64,000 bases of DNA from Rhodopirellula bahusiensis (GTDB lineage: Bacteria; Planctomycetota; Planctomycetia; Pirellulales; Pirellulaceae), in the NCBI RefSeq assembly GCF_002727185.1, contig NZ_NIZW01000025.1, positions 37,675 through 101,674 on the forward strand, written 5' to 3'. The notes beneath the pieces are model-generated. The model was not told where the DNA came from. It made no database searches and saw only the letters and a list, made by a program, of their open reading frames with translations. Shown piece by piece: positions 8,779 through 17,895 of the stretch (positions are counted from its first letter, which is position 1; each line of letters opens with the position of its first letter). A program made the position numbers and the translations under genes.

Positions 8779-9841
8779 ACGATTGCCGCTCAGTGAGATC
8801 GACTCGGTTCGCCGAGTCGTCTTGTGCTACCCCGCCCTGCCGCGACACATCGAACAACTCGAAACAACGCTCGCGGAATTGAAGGCGGACCCGAACTGCC
8901 AACTCAACCACGATGTCGAAGTCGTGGATGCCGGTCAGGAACGCATCGACGAATTGCTCCCCACGGCAGACATTTTCATCGGGCACGCGAAGGTTCCCGT
9001 CGACTGGGATCGCGTCTTGGCGGCCGGACGTTTGGGTTGGATCCAATCCAGCGCCGCTGGCCTGGATCACTGCCTCGTTCCCGGCGTGATCGCGAATCCG
9101 GACATCATGGTCAGCAGTGCCTCGGGGCTGTTTGCACCTCAAGTCGCCGAGCAAACATTCGCGTTATTGTTCGGCGTTTTACGTCGCATTGGGCTGTTTG
9201 AACGAGCCCGTCCCAAACGTGAATTCGTTCGTCTTCCCACCGACGATCTCCGCGGAAAGACCGTCGGCATTGTCGGACTGGGCGGCAACGGGCGAGCCAT
9301 CGCGGCGAAGCTGGCTCCATGGGATGTTCGTCTCATCGCGACGGATTTTTACCCGGAAGACTGCCCGCCTGAAGTCGAAACGCTTTGGCCAGCCGTTCGC
9401 GTCAACGATCTGTTCGCGACCAGCGATATTGTGATCCTGACATTGCCCTTGAACGCGTCAACTCGCAAGTGGATCGGCCCCGAACAGATTGCCGCGATGA
9501 AACCGGGCGGCTACTTGATCAACGTCGCTCGCGGTCAGGTGCTCGACGAAGAAGCCTTGGTCGATGCTTTGCAAAGCGGTCACTTGGCGGGCGCCGGCGT
9601 CGATGTGACGTACACCGAACCGTTGCCCGAAGACAGCCCGCTGTGGGACGATCCCAATGTGTTGATCACACCACACGTCGGCGCACAATCCGCTCGCCGA
9701 GTCGATGACTCAAACGATTTGGCGTGCGTCAATCTTCGACGTTACTTCCACGGTGAAACGATCATCAACCGAGTCGACAAGACACTCGGATTCCCTCACC
9801 CAAACGATTCGCACGCAGCCTGGGTTCAATCGAGATCATGA
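8762..9841 (+). CDS. D-isomer-specific 2-hydroxyacid dehydrogenase
   Basis: 359 residues. The NAD-binding domain has [10 protein letters not shown], and the catalytic residues are visible as Arg in I-N-V-A-R-G-Q-V-L, Glu in the T-Y-T-E-P-L-P region and His in I-T-P-H-V-G-A. These enzymes reduce 2-keto acids or oxidise D-2-hydroxy acids in the cytoplasm. The substrate cannot be told from sequence alone. The start overlaps the end of the glucose dehydrogenase by 17 bases, so a joint role in oxidising glucose-derived acids is possible but only inferred. The stop region overlaps the next small gene by four bases (ATGA). Confidence 0.9.
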   Translation: MSQPRERLPLSEIDSVRRVVLCYPALPRHIEQLETTLAELKADPNCQLNHDVEVVDAGQERIDELLPTADIFIGHAKVPVDWDRVLAAGRLGWIQSSAAGLDHCLVPGVIANPDIMVSSASGLFAPQVAEQTFALLFGVLRRIGLFERARPKREFVRLPTDDLRGKTVGIVGLGGNGRAIAAKLAPWDVRLIATDFYPEDCPPEVETLWPAVRVNDLFATSDIVILTLPLNASTRKWIGPEQIAAMKPGGYLINVARGQVLDEEALVDALQSGHLAGAGVDVTYTEPLPEDSPLWDDPNVLITPHVGAQSARRVDDSNDLACVNLRRYFHGETIINRVDKTLGFPHPNDSHAAWVQSRS

Positions 9842-10071
9842 GCAGTTGGCGAGAGACTCTTCCTGGCGATGCGATCCTGTTCCAAGGCGACCACGCGGAG
9901 GGTCCCTTGCTGATGCCGCCGACGCATCAGGAATCGTTTGTTGAAGAATTCAATCGCACCTATCAATCCATCAATCTGTCGATCACGGTTCGACAACCTG
10001 ACCCGAACGACGACTCAACCGATGCGAAGTCAACCTTGCAAATCCAGCAGGCTCAATCGAGCCAGCAATGA
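9838..10071 (+). CDS. Small hypothetical protein coupled to the hydroxyacid dehydrogenase
   Basis: 77 residues, starting at an ATGA overlap with the dehydrogenase stop. The N-terminus is mixed polar/hydrophobic ([14 protein letters not shown]); the last 30 residues are rich in Asp, Ser and Gln and look disordered. No family was recognised. The tight coupling supports a real gene; its job is unknown. Confidence 0.6.
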   Translation: MSSWRETLPGDAILFQGDHAEGPLLMPPTHQESFVEEFNRTYQSINLSITVRQPDPNDDSTDAKSTLQIQQAQSSQQ

Positions 10072-10129
10072 TCAGACGGGAGCAGCCATTCGACTTCCCA
10101 GTAGCCGGGTTCGCCAGAATTCGGTTGTG

Positions 10130-10801
10130 TCACGGCGAGAGTCGCTGCATCATCCAATCGTTTGAGTCGGCGTTATCGCGTTTGTAAACCAAACGATCAT
10201 GCAATCGGCTCGGTCGTCCTTGCCAAAACTCAAAGCTCATCGGCGTCACCGCATAGCCGCCCCAGTTCTCAGGCAATGGGATCTGGGTGCCTTCGGGATA
10301 GCGAGCTTTCAATTGTTCCAGCGATGACTCCATCGCTTCGCGGGAGTCGATGACCGAAGACTGCTGACTGACGTGAGCTCCCAGTTGGCTGTCACGAGGT
10401 CGCGAATGAAAGTACGTTTCCGACATCTCTCGCGAGACCTTGTCCACCGTTCCTTGAATGCGGACTTGGCGTTGACAGTGCGGCCAAAACAAGCACAGCG
10501 AAACCCGCGGGTTGGCTCGCATCTGCGATCCTTTGGTCGAATCGTAGTTCGTATAGAAGAGGAACTTTTTTTCTTCAACTCCCTTCAAAAGAACGATGCG
10601 GCTGGTGATATCGCCGCTGGGACCGCTCGTCGACAACGTCATCGCATTGGGCTCGAACCAGCTGGGAACGTCCTCCAAGGCTTCTTCGAACCAGGACTGG
10701 AACTGAACCAAAGGGTCAGATTTCGCGTCGTTTTCATGGAGCCCTCCCAAGGAGTAGTTCTTTCGCATTTGGCCCATCGCGGGTGGAATGAAATCGCTCA
10801 T
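10130..10801 (-). CDS. pdxH: Pyridoxine/pyridoxamine 5'-phosphate oxidase
   Basis: 223 residues, the usual length. Family stretches are clear: R-I-V-L-L-K-G-V, the F-Y-T-N-Y-D-S-T-K-G FMN-binding region, N-P-R-V-S-L-C-L-F-W, R-P-R-D-S-Q-L-G-A, and the C-terminal F-E-F-W-Q-G-R-P-S-R-L-H-D-R substrate/FMN site. It makes pyridoxal 5'-phosphate using FMN and oxygen in the cytoplasm. The gene is alone on its strand, divergent from the AlgH/YqgE-like gene with a 150-base spacer where nothing clear was seen. Confidence 0.96.
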   Translation of the reverse strand: MSDFIPPAMGQMRKNYSLGGLHENDAKSDPLVQFQSWFEEALEDVPSWFEPNAMTLSTSGPSGDITSRIVLLKGVEEKKFLFYTNYDSTKGSQMRANPRVSLCLFWPHCQRQVRIQGTVDKVSREMSETYFHSRPRDSQLGAHVSQQSSVIDSREAMESSLEQLKARYPEGTQIPLPENWGGYAVTPMSFEFWQGRPSRLHDRLVYKRDNADSNDWMMQRLSP

Positions 10802-10951
10802 AGCTGTTTGAGACCGGAAATCAGGGGCTTTTAGAGAACTCGGGAGGCCGCGAAATCGCGTTTGGCGCGCCGCTTGCCTATCTACTCAGCAGTCTTCACG
10901 GGTGACTGTCTTTTTGGCAACCACCCTCGTCTCCGTCCATTTGGAAATCAC

Positions 10952-11677
10952 ATGCAAAACGTTCAAGCGGGTAATTTGCTGGTCAGCTCGACATTGGTCG
11001 ATGGCACGGTGCTGAACCAAGCGGTTTGCCTGATGGTCCATGAAGACTCCGAACACGCCATTGGATTGATGCTCAACCGCCCCATGCAAGCCATGGCGGG
11101 TGCGATCACCATCCAAGGGAATCCGCAAGAAACGCCGAAAATCCCTCGCTGGAACGCGGAAGAGATAGACGAGACAGCGGAGATCGACGGAAGCCTCGAT
11201 CAGCAGGCGAACGCGTCAGATCAGCCGGTCGAGGGCGTTCCTGCAGTCGTGATCTCGGGTGACCAAAAAGATCAATTGGCACAACAGCTCATCGCAGGAA
11301 AATTGGCCAACGGCTCGTCACTGCACTTTGGTGGACCACTGTCGGGACCCATCGTCGCGGTTCACTCCAGTCGCGAACTGGCGGAAGCCGAATCGGGCGA
11401 AGGCATTTTCGTTGCCGCTCAACGCGAGAACTTAGAAGCGTTGATGAAGTCGGATGAACATCCCTACCGGTTGATCGTCGGCCATCTGGGTTGGACTGCT
11501 GAACAACTCGAAACCGAAATCGAAGAGGGAATTTGGCACCGAATCCCGGCCACATCGGATATTCTGAATGCAGACGACGCGACCATGTGGCCCCGCATGA
11601 TCCGTCGTGCGACGGCAAATTCAGTCGCTCGTTGGCTGGATACGACTGACGTTCCTGGATCGGCCGAGTTAAACTGA
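10952..11677 (+). CDS. UPF0301 (AlgH/YqgE) family protein with an acidic insertion
   Basis: 241 residues from the ATG at 10952 (M-Q-N-V-Q-A-G-N-L-L-V-S). An upstream in-frame reading to 10862 is poor and less likely. The family pattern is seen at both ends: G-N-L-L-V-S-S, the Asn-Arg-Pro in L-M-L-N-R-P-M, then L-H-F-G-G-P-L-S-G-P and the C-terminal V-G-H-L-G-W-T-A-E-Q-L-E-T-E-I. AlgH/YqgE proteins are usually near 185 residues; here an extra acidic stretch of about 50 residues (roughly 60-110) interrupts the middle. The biochemical role of the family is not settled. It is followed after four bases by the cold-shock-domain gene. Confidence 0.88.
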   Translation: MQNVQAGNLLVSSTLVDGTVLNQAVCLMVHEDSEHAIGLMLNRPMQAMAGAITIQGNPQETPKIPRWNAEEIDETAEIDGSLDQQANASDQPVEGVPAVVISGDQKDQLAQQLIAGKLANGSSLHFGGPLSGPIVAVHSSRELAEAESGEGIFVAAQRENLEALMKSDEHPYRLIVGHLGWTAEQLETEIEEGIWHRIPATSDILNADDATMWPRMIRRATANSVARWLDTTDVPGSAELN

Positions 11678-11681
11678 CCGT

Positions 11682-12065
11682 ATGAACCGACCTCGAACAG
11701 ACCATTCCGACGATACAGAAAAGCCGTTTCGCATCCAGAAACGACGCTTGGGCCGCATCAAAGTCATCAAGCCCGAAGGCGAATACGGCTTCATCGACTC
11801 GGACGATTTCCGCGAAGACGTCTTCTTCCACTTCAAAGCATGGGAAGCCTACAACGGCGAGACCTTCGACATCGATTCCTATGTCGAATTCGAATTGGAT
11901 GATGACCAATTCGATGAAAAGAAACGTCTGCGTGCAAAAGTGTTCCGTCCCACCGACCGTCCCGATGGCAAAAAGCTATCGGCCCGCGACGCGACCTTTG
12001 ATCTGGTTTACCACCATCCCAAAGCCCGACGTCGACGCCCAAGTTGGCGCGACAACCAGTCCTGA
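11682..12065 (+). CDS. Cold-shock-domain protein
   Basis: 127 residues. Residues about 20-75 match the nucleic-acid-binding cold-shock fold: G-R-I-K-V-I-K-P-E-G-E-Y-G-F-I with the RNP1-like K-x-x-G-F-I core, and D-V-F-F-H-F as RNP2. The ends are charged extensions, the last 30 residues being Arg-rich (R-R-R-R-P-S-W-R). It probably binds single-stranded RNA or DNA. It lies four bases after the AlgH-like gene, so the two are likely one transcript. The stop codon abuts the stop of the convergent DUF1592 gene with no spacer. Confidence 0.85.
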   Translation: MNRPRTDHSDDTEKPFRIQKRRLGRIKVIKPEGEYGFIDSDDFREDVFFHFKAWEAYNGETFDIDSYVEFELDDDQFDEKKRLRAKVFRPTDRPDGKKLSARDATFDLVYHHPKARRRRPSWRDNQS

Positions 12066-14579
12066 TCAGCGGCGAAAAAGTTCGCTGGTGACGATGGATT
12101 CAATCAGCCGAGCGGTCGGGTAGTCCTCGGCCTTCAGCGGCATCAGGATCGCATCAACCGCTGGACGGTCGGTCGGTTCCATTCGTCGACCAAGTGCATG
12201 CGTTAGCAACCGTTCGGTGACGGTCCGAGCGATGAAATCCTTCCGTTCGACCAGTTGCTGCTTCAATTCCTCGGGACCATCAAACTTGGCACCACCGGGA
12301 AGTTCGCCGGACGTAAAGATCGGTCGCCCCGATTTGATGTTGTAGACCTTCCGCGACTGACCAATCGCGTCGAAGCCTTCCATCGCGAAACCAAGCGGAT
12401 CGATCTTTCGGTGACACTGAAAGCAAGTCGCATCCTCACGATGTTTCAACAACTGATCGCGGATCGTTTTCGCACCTCGCGTATCAGGCTCGATCGCCGG
12501 CACGTCATCTGGTGGCGGCGGCGTGGGTGTGCCGAGAACATTTTCCAGCAACCAAACCCCGCGAGTCACGGGCGACGTTTCGATGCCATTGGCAGAGACC
12601 GTCAAAATGCTGGCCTGGCCCAACAATCCACCGCGACCAAGCTTCCTTTGAACAGGCGACTGTGCGAAATCGAAGCGTCGGAATTCAGAGGCATTGTCCG
12701 GCGGAAAGTGTTCATCGACTCCGTAAAGCTTGGCCAAGTCACGATTGAGGAAGGAATGCGAAGCGGTCAACAATTCGTTCAGCGAAGCATCTCGATCGAT
12801 CAGGTCTCGAAAGAACATTCGAGTTTCCGTTTTCATATCGACTTGCAAATCGCCGGAATAGAAAGCGGCAAACTCCCTTGGATCCGGCGGCATCGATCCG
12901 AGCGAACGAAGATCCAACCAGTTGTCGAGAAAGTCGGCCACAAACTCATCGGACTCCTCTGAGGCGAGCAATCGTCGGGTTTGTTGCCGCAGAGTTTCGG
13001 GATCGTTGAGCTTTCCCTCATCAGCCAATTGACGCAGTGTGTCATCGGGCATGCTCGACGTCAGGAAGTACGACAAACGCTCTGCCAATGCATGGTCTGA
13101 AAGCTGTCCGTCTTCCGTCGTTGATGTTTGGAAATACAAGAACGAAGGGCTGCAAAGAATCGCTTTGGCGGTGTCGCCATAGGCCTGATGCGACGAGCGT
13201 CCAAATGCTTTTCGTGAATCGAAAAACGCAACCAATCCTTCAACCTCAGTTTCAGTAACCGGACGCCGGTAGGCTCTCGATGCAAATCGTTCGATCCGAT
13301 CCCGCACTTCCGAATCGGTCCAATGTTCTTCGCCGGTCACGTTGCCGCCGAATAAAGCCTGCTGACTCTCAGTAGGCCATTTCACATCAAGCGGCCCGCG
13401 AACCTTCACTTCATCAATTCGCAAGTGGGGAAGTGTCCCCTCACTGATGATGGCAATGCGTTGTTCAAAGATGCCCCGCGTGTCGCGAATTTCTTGAGGA
13501 AGCAAATTGAAATGCATCCGGTAGATACGGGCGAACGATCCGCGGACATCATGCATTCCGTTTTCAAATGTGAATCGCGGAACGAACCCTTGATCCAGCG
13601 GGACCTCAAATCGGATCCACTCAAACTCATCGTCCGAAACGACTGACTCAGCCAGCAAGGGCTGGATTGGTTGCCGGTGCGGCATGTCACCGATCCGCGA
13701 ATCACCGGGTCGGATTCCTAATCGAAACGGTTCTTCCAAGTCGATTTTGACCGCTCGTTCGCTGTACTTTGTATCTCGATGCATCGCTTTCGCATGCACC
13801 CAGACCTCATAAACACCATCGACCGGAACGCCTCCAGCAAACGCTTCGATGTGACCGTATCCGCCCTCGGTTTTGTCGTTGAATGGATGATCGTACAGAC
13901 ACAGATATCGATTGAGAAACGCGCGAGCGTGGGCCGTCCGTAGTTCCGCTTGTTGCGGGAACTTGCGATGGAATCTCCATTCCTGAGTGCTGGGTCGCTC
14001 GTTTGGGCCAACCGCTTTGGTGACACACTGTTCGGCCGCATCGAGGTAGCGTTCCAAAAGATGGCCGGACATCACCAATGTGTCACCAACATTGTCAAAG
14101 TGTTCCGACAAATTGTCCGCCGGAAACTCGTGCGTCGGATCGAACATGGTCATGTCGATCTTCAACAGATCAGAAACCGTTTCTCGATATTCGCGACGGG
14201 AGAGTCGTCGCAACACGGTGCGACCGTTGGTGCTGCTTGATTCCTGACGCATTCGAGTCAATTGCTGAGTCAACGCGTCGATCGCGGCCAAGCGTTCTTG
14301 CTCGGACGGTTGGTCGCCGTCTTCTGGCGGCATCGATCGAAGCGTCAACTGATCGATCGCTTCCTGCAACGCTAGCTGCGTGTCCCAGTGCGAATCGCCC
14401 AAATTGAGTGACTCGAAGTCTCGCTCACCTGCCGGATCGTCAGCAGTATGACAATCGATGCAATAGTTCTCGAGAAACCCAACCGGGTCGATTGGCTGAG
14501 CTTCCTCTGCCAGCCCGGCAACACACGGTTGCAACAAAACGCAGACGACCAATAGCCGAAACACATGCGACGACAGCAT
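12066..14579 (-). CDS. Planctomycete cytochrome-like protein (DUF1587/1595/1592/1588/1585)
   Basis: 837 residues from the ATG at 14579; this ATG overlaps the upstream stop as TGATG, a better start than the GTG at 14588. An export signal covers about residues 1-24. A haem-binding C-x-x-C-H lies at 40-44 (C-I-D-C-H) and a second near 717 (C-F-Q-C-H) inside the DUF1588-like part, with the expected F-A-M-E-G-F-D-A-I-G after it. The family is large in planctomycetes, exported, and usually paired with a DUF1552 protein as here. Its substrate is unknown; a role in breakdown of complex polysaccharides has been suggested for such genes but cannot be read from this sequence. Confidence 0.88.
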   Translation of the reverse strand: MLSSHVFRLLVVCVLLQPCVAGLAEEAQPIDPVGFLENYCIDCHTADDPAGERDFESLNLGDSHWDTQLALQEAIDQLTLRSMPPEDGDQPSEQERLAAIDALTQQLTRMRQESSSTNGRTVLRRLSRREYRETVSDLLKIDMTMFDPTHEFPADNLSEHFDNVGDTLVMSGHLLERYLDAAEQCVTKAVGPNERPSTQEWRFHRKFPQQAELRTAHARAFLNRYLCLYDHPFNDKTEGGYGHIEAFAGGVPVDGVYEVWVHAKAMHRDTKYSERAVKIDLEEPFRLGIRPGDSRIGDMPHRQPIQPLLAESVVSDDEFEWIRFEVPLDQGFVPRFTFENGMHDVRGSFARIYRMHFNLLPQEIRDTRGIFEQRIAIISEGTLPHLRIDEVKVRGPLDVKWPTESQQALFGGNVTGEEHWTDSEVRDRIERFASRAYRRPVTETEVEGLVAFFDSRKAFGRSSHQAYGDTAKAILCSPSFLYFQTSTTEDGQLSDHALAERLSYFLTSSMPDDTLRQLADEGKLNDPETLRQQTRRLLASEESDEFVADFLDNWLDLRSLGSMPPDPREFAAFYSGDLQVDMKTETRMFFRDLIDRDASLNELLTASHSFLNRDLAKLYGVDEHFPPDNASEFRRFDFAQSPVQRKLGRGGLLGQASILTVSANGIETSPVTRGVWLLENVLGTPTPPPPDDVPAIEPDTRGAKTIRDQLLKHREDATCFQCHRKIDPLGFAMEGFDAIGQSRKVYNIKSGRPIFTSGELPGGAKFDGPEELKQQLVERKDFIARTVTERLLTHALGRRMEPTDRPAVDAILMPLKAEDYPTARLIESIVTSELFRR

Positions 14580-15913
14580 CACGCCCAACCTCTTAACGTT
14601 CCGGTGCTGGTCGCGAAAGCATCGGTTTCGACTCCGAAGTCTTGCAGCATGGAGACGAACAAATTTGTCAAAGGCGGACGGTCTCTTGCTCTCTCATAAA
14701 ACGCCAGCAATCGCCCGTTCTTGCCACCACCGCCGGCGACGACTAGTGGCAAATTGGAATTGGTGTGAGAATTCGCATTGCCCATTCCGCTTCCAAACAA
14801 CACCGAAGTCTGATCGAGCAACGGCCCGTACTCATCATGGGTGCTCGCCAGTTTATTGACGAAGCGAGTGAACTGTTCGACTTGGTAACGTTCGATCGCG
14901 ACCAGTTTATTGATGTTCTCTTGGCGTTGCCCGTGATGCGACAAAGCGTGGTAGCCACCTTTGATCCCCAAATCATTTGGATTGAAGTCACCACCAATTT
15001 CGAGCGTCGCGATTCGTGTCGAGTCAGTCTGCAACGCCAGCACAATCAAGTCGTACAGCAACGGCAAGTCTTCGACGAGATTGCGATTCTTCGGAGAATC
15101 AAACGGAGCTTCGGGCTTCGGCACGTCGATCCAATTTCTACGTAGAGCCAACCGTTCCTCCACGTCACGAACCGAAGTCAGGTACTCGTCCAACTTGTGG
15201 CGGTCCTGTTGGTTCAGTCGTTTTTTGAGGTCGTTCGCGTTCCAATGCACCAAATCCAAAATCGAGTTCTTCAGTCCGATGCGTTCCGCAGCGGCTTGTT
15301 TCTTTTTTGGATCGGTCCCCACAAACAATGTTTCAAACAATTGCTGTGGTCCAGGAATCGGTGGCACCCGCGTTCCACTTCGCGTCCAAGAAAGCTGACA
15401 CCCGCCATGGATTCCAGATTCACTTCCGATCGTCAGCGTCGGAAACCTGGTTTGCCCAGAGACCGACTGGGCCGCGAACTGGTCAAGCGTGATATTGGCC
15501 ATTGGCATCGTATGCGCGTCGACTTGACGAACACCGGACAAGAACGCATGAATCGCGAAGTGGCCGCCTTTGAGTCCATGATCGAGCCCGGAGATGACGG
15601 TCAGTTGCTCTTCAATCTCAGCGAGCGATTGGCTGGATTCGCCGAACCGCATCTGATGATGTTCGACCAAACCTTGGCTGACTTGTGTGGTAGACGCTGA
15701 ATCAGGTTCGGCTGACTGCTTGGGCCAAAACGCATCCGGATAAAACCCCAACATGTTGCCGATGCAGACCATACGACGTTTCGCTTTGGTCCTCTCCGGT
15801 TTGCGTTTGGCTTCTTCCGCAGACGCATCATGGACTGACAAGGATGCAAACGCCGGCAAGCCCACCGAAACACCCGCGGCACGCAAAACATTTCGTCGAG
15901 TAAACGAACTCAT
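14579..15913 (-). CDS. DUF1552 protein, Tat-exported
   Basis: 444 residues from the ATG at 15913 (M-S-S-F-T-R-R-N-V-L-R-A-A-G). The twin-arginine motif and following hydrophobic segment (V-S-V-G-L-P-A-F-A) indicate folded export by the Tat system. The body matches the planctomycete DUF1552 family, with D-G-L-D-H-G-like and F-G-S-G-M-G-N-A-N-S-H stretches that recall alkaline-phosphatase-like DUF1501 relatives. It heads a two-gene operon with the DUF1592 protein, whose ATG overlaps its stop. The pair is a common planctomycete unit. Confidence 0.88.
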   Translation of the reverse strand: MSSFTRRNVLRAAGVSVGLPAFASLSVHDASAEEAKRKPERTKAKRRMVCIGNMLGFYPDAFWPKQSAEPDSASTTQVSQGLVEHHQMRFGESSQSLAEIEEQLTVISGLDHGLKGGHFAIHAFLSGVRQVDAHTMPMANITLDQFAAQSVSGQTRFPTLTIGSESGIHGGCQLSWTRSGTRVPPIPGPQQLFETLFVGTDPKKKQAAAERIGLKNSILDLVHWNANDLKKRLNQQDRHKLDEYLTSVRDVEERLALRRNWIDVPKPEAPFDSPKNRNLVEDLPLLYDLIVLALQTDSTRIATLEIGGDFNPNDLGIKGGYHALSHHGQRQENINKLVAIERYQVEQFTRFVNKLASTHDEYGPLLDQTSVLFGSGMGNANSHTNSNLPLVVAGGGGKNGRLLAFYERARDRPPLTNLFVSMLQDFGVETDAFATSTGTLRGWA

Positions 15914-16166
15914 CGCTCTTTCCAAGGGAGACACATCTCAAAACCGATCGCCCAGTCTACCAGCGATGACGCAAGGCAATGAAAAAACGTGTGGCTCGTA
16001 TCAATGCTGCCCACCACCGAGTCCGCCCCGTCAACCGGGAAGCCAGCCTCTCCCAGCGAGTTGGCGCCAGGCAAACAAATGCGGCTGGTTTTCCCCAAGC
16101 GGATTCGCTTGCATCGCCATTGCGATTCCGACAAACTGAACACAACCCAACGGGGGGAGACGCCGC

Positions 16167-16298
16167 TGAGAACAAGTTCCCGTTCGGTGAGAACAAGTCT
16201 CCGTGGAGCCCAAACACTCGACTTGTTCTCACCAACAAACCGGCAAAAACACCCCCAAAATCCATATTCCAGTCGGTCCGACGACTGAGAAACAAGTT
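16167..16298. promoter_or_regulatory. Cluster of TGAGAACAAGT motifs in a gene-free spacer
   Basis: The 437-base spacer 15914-16350 has no gene. It contains TGAGAACAAGT at 16167-16177 and again at 16188-16198, exactly 21 bases apart, and an inverted copy at 16221-16233 (ACTTGTTCTCACC) which pairs perfectly with 16186-16198. A looser copy (CTGAGAAACAAGTTA) sits at 16284-16298. Two direct copies on the same helix face plus an inverted copy suggest a regulator binding array or an RNA hairpin before the gene at 16351. Which protein would bind is unknown. Confidence 0.5.
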
Positions 16299-16350
16299 AT
16301 CCGAATGAGACCCATTTGCTTCACTGCCTTCAACGGTTTTTCAAGCTGAC

Positions 16351-16707
16351 ATGTCTCGCAGTTCCATATTTAAGGCTTCGCTGTGTGCACTGGCTATTTC
16401 GATTTCAGTCCTTGCATGGGTTTGGGCGATTGACCAGCGTGACCAGCCGGATTTCTCGCAGCAATTGCAAAATTCTTATTCGCGGATGATCTCTTACCAA
16501 GAACTAATGCTTGAGTGCGATCCATCAAGCCAAGACTACTCCCGTTTCCAACGAGAGGTATCGGTCGCGGCAAATGAGAAGATGCGGCTTAAAGCCAACT
16601 TGTTGTTGCGTACCCTGATCCGCCTTGTTTGTGCTACCGTGATTGTCCTCGCTGGGATTGTCGCAGTTCGATTCCGTCCGTCACCTGGTCGGATAACTAA
16701 GCTGTGA
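16351..16707 (+). CDS. Small membrane protein of unknown function
   Basis: 118 residues with two hydrophobic segments, about 8-27 and 86-107, and a polar region between them that should lie outside the membrane. The C-terminus is basic (R-F-R-P-S-P-G-R). No family was recognised. Its stop overlaps the GTG of the ankyrin gene (GTGA), so the two form a transcriptional and translational pair. An attC-like site follows the pair, which makes both possible cargo of an integron-type cassette. Confidence 0.65.
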   Translation: MSRSSIFKASLCALAISISVLAWVWAIDQRDQPDFSQQLQNSYSRMISYQELMLECDPSSQDYSRFQREVSVAANEKMRLKANLLLRTLIRLVCATVIVLAGIVAVRFRPSPGRITKL

Positions 16708-17888
16708 ACCGGAGAACGTCTTGCAGGGTTTTACAAATGGAAAGTCCACTGTCCGTTCCCGGTTACGGCAAGCGTTCCCCGATTGAACCTAATGTGGTCA
16801 TGCGAAAAGTCGAATCGACAATGATTTCACGCCTCGAAAAGGGCGTGTCTGCCGAGGAATTGGGCGAGATACTGGATCACGCTTCGTCCAATGGTTTTGC
16901 GCCAGTGCTTGAATGCGCAATCAGTTCTGGATTGCTGACTGAATCGGATGAGATCAATTACAAGTTACTCCGCAACGCCAGTAAGTTCGGTCATGACCAT
17001 CCCAAAACTGTTCGACTGCTCTTGGATTTGGGTGTCGACCCAAACGATGGGATTGTGATGGAATACAGCGGTGTCCAGTCACTCGCTGTGCTCGCGGAAT
17101 ATGGCGGTAACATCGAGGGCAACCGACACAACTCACTGCATGTCTCGATTAAAGAGAGACGCAAAGACGACAAGGCACTTGCGTTGATTGACCTTGGCGT
17201 TGATGTCAACTTTGCCGACCCCGCTGGCCGCACACCGCTAATGTATGCGTCGGCCTTCGGTCGAAAAGCGACCTTTGACGCATTGATCGCGGCTGGTGCC
17301 GATCCGCTGCGCGTCGATCATACCGGTCGCAGCGCATTGCGTTACGCCTTAGAGTCGCTCTGCCGAAACATCCCGTCCTTCGATGGCCGTCGGGCCCATC
17401 TTCTTCAGAATCAGGCAGGTGCAAAGAGCATTGCGCGTACGCTGCGCGACTATCTTCCCGCGCAACCTGAGGACTATGTCATCGTCGATGCGGTCCTCAA
17501 TGACCGAAAAGCCCTGAAGCAGAAACTGGAGTCGGGGCTTGATCCAAACACATTGTTCCGGGGCGCTATCGGCGATCTCGATGTGATGTGGGATCTAGTG
17601 CTGCGTGATGCGCCTTCGTCCGACCGGAAGGCCAGGATGCAACAACTCGTTGATGACGCGAACGATTTTCGTCGCCAAGTGAAAAACGCGGAGACTCTCT
17701 CGAAGGAATTCGGCCAGTCGACGATCTTGATGTGGGCGGTCCTCGCTGAATCAATTTCGGTCATTAAACTACTGCTGGATTACAATGCGGACCCGGATCT
17801 CGAAACTGAGAATGGCTTGTCTGCATGCAAGCTCGTAGCGAAACTCCCACTCAAAGAACAGATCAGGGATCTCATCCACGGCTCCTAA
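16704..17888 (+). CDS. Ankyrin-repeat protein
   Basis: 394 residues from the GTG at 16704; an ATG at 16737 is an alternative start. Ankyrin repeats are seen around residues 95-125 (V-R-L-L-L-D-L-G-V-D-P-N), 155-215 (L-I-D-L-G-V-D-V-N-F-A-D-P-A-G-R-T-P-L-M-Y-A and L-I-A-A-G-A-D-P-L-R-V-D) and 345-385 (K-L-L-L-D-Y-N-A-D-P-D-L). Between them lies a helical stretch without clear repeats. There is no signal peptide, so it is probably cytoplasmic and works by protein binding. Ankyrin proteins of this kind in bacteria are often immunity or accessory factors; that is only a guess here. An attC-like site starts eight bases after the stop. Confidence 0.82.
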   Translation: MNRRTSCRVLQMESPLSVPGYGKRSPIEPNVVMRKVESTMISRLEKGVSAEELGEILDHASSNGFAPVLECAISSGLLTESDEINYKLLRNASKFGHDHPKTVRLLLDLGVDPNDGIVMEYSGVQSLAVLAEYGGNIEGNRHNSLHVSIKERRKDDKALALIDLGVDVNFADPAGRTPLMYASAFGRKATFDALIAAGADPLRVDHTGRSALRYALESLCRNIPSFDGRRAHLLQNQAGAKSIARTLRDYLPAQPEDYVIVDAVLNDRKALKQKLESGLDPNTLFRGAIGDLDVMWDLVLRDAPSSDRKARMQQLVDDANDFRRQVKNAETLSKEFGQSTILMWAVLAESISVIKLLLDYNADPDLETENGLSACKLVAKLPLKEQIRDLIHGS

Positions 17889-17895
17889 TTCACAA

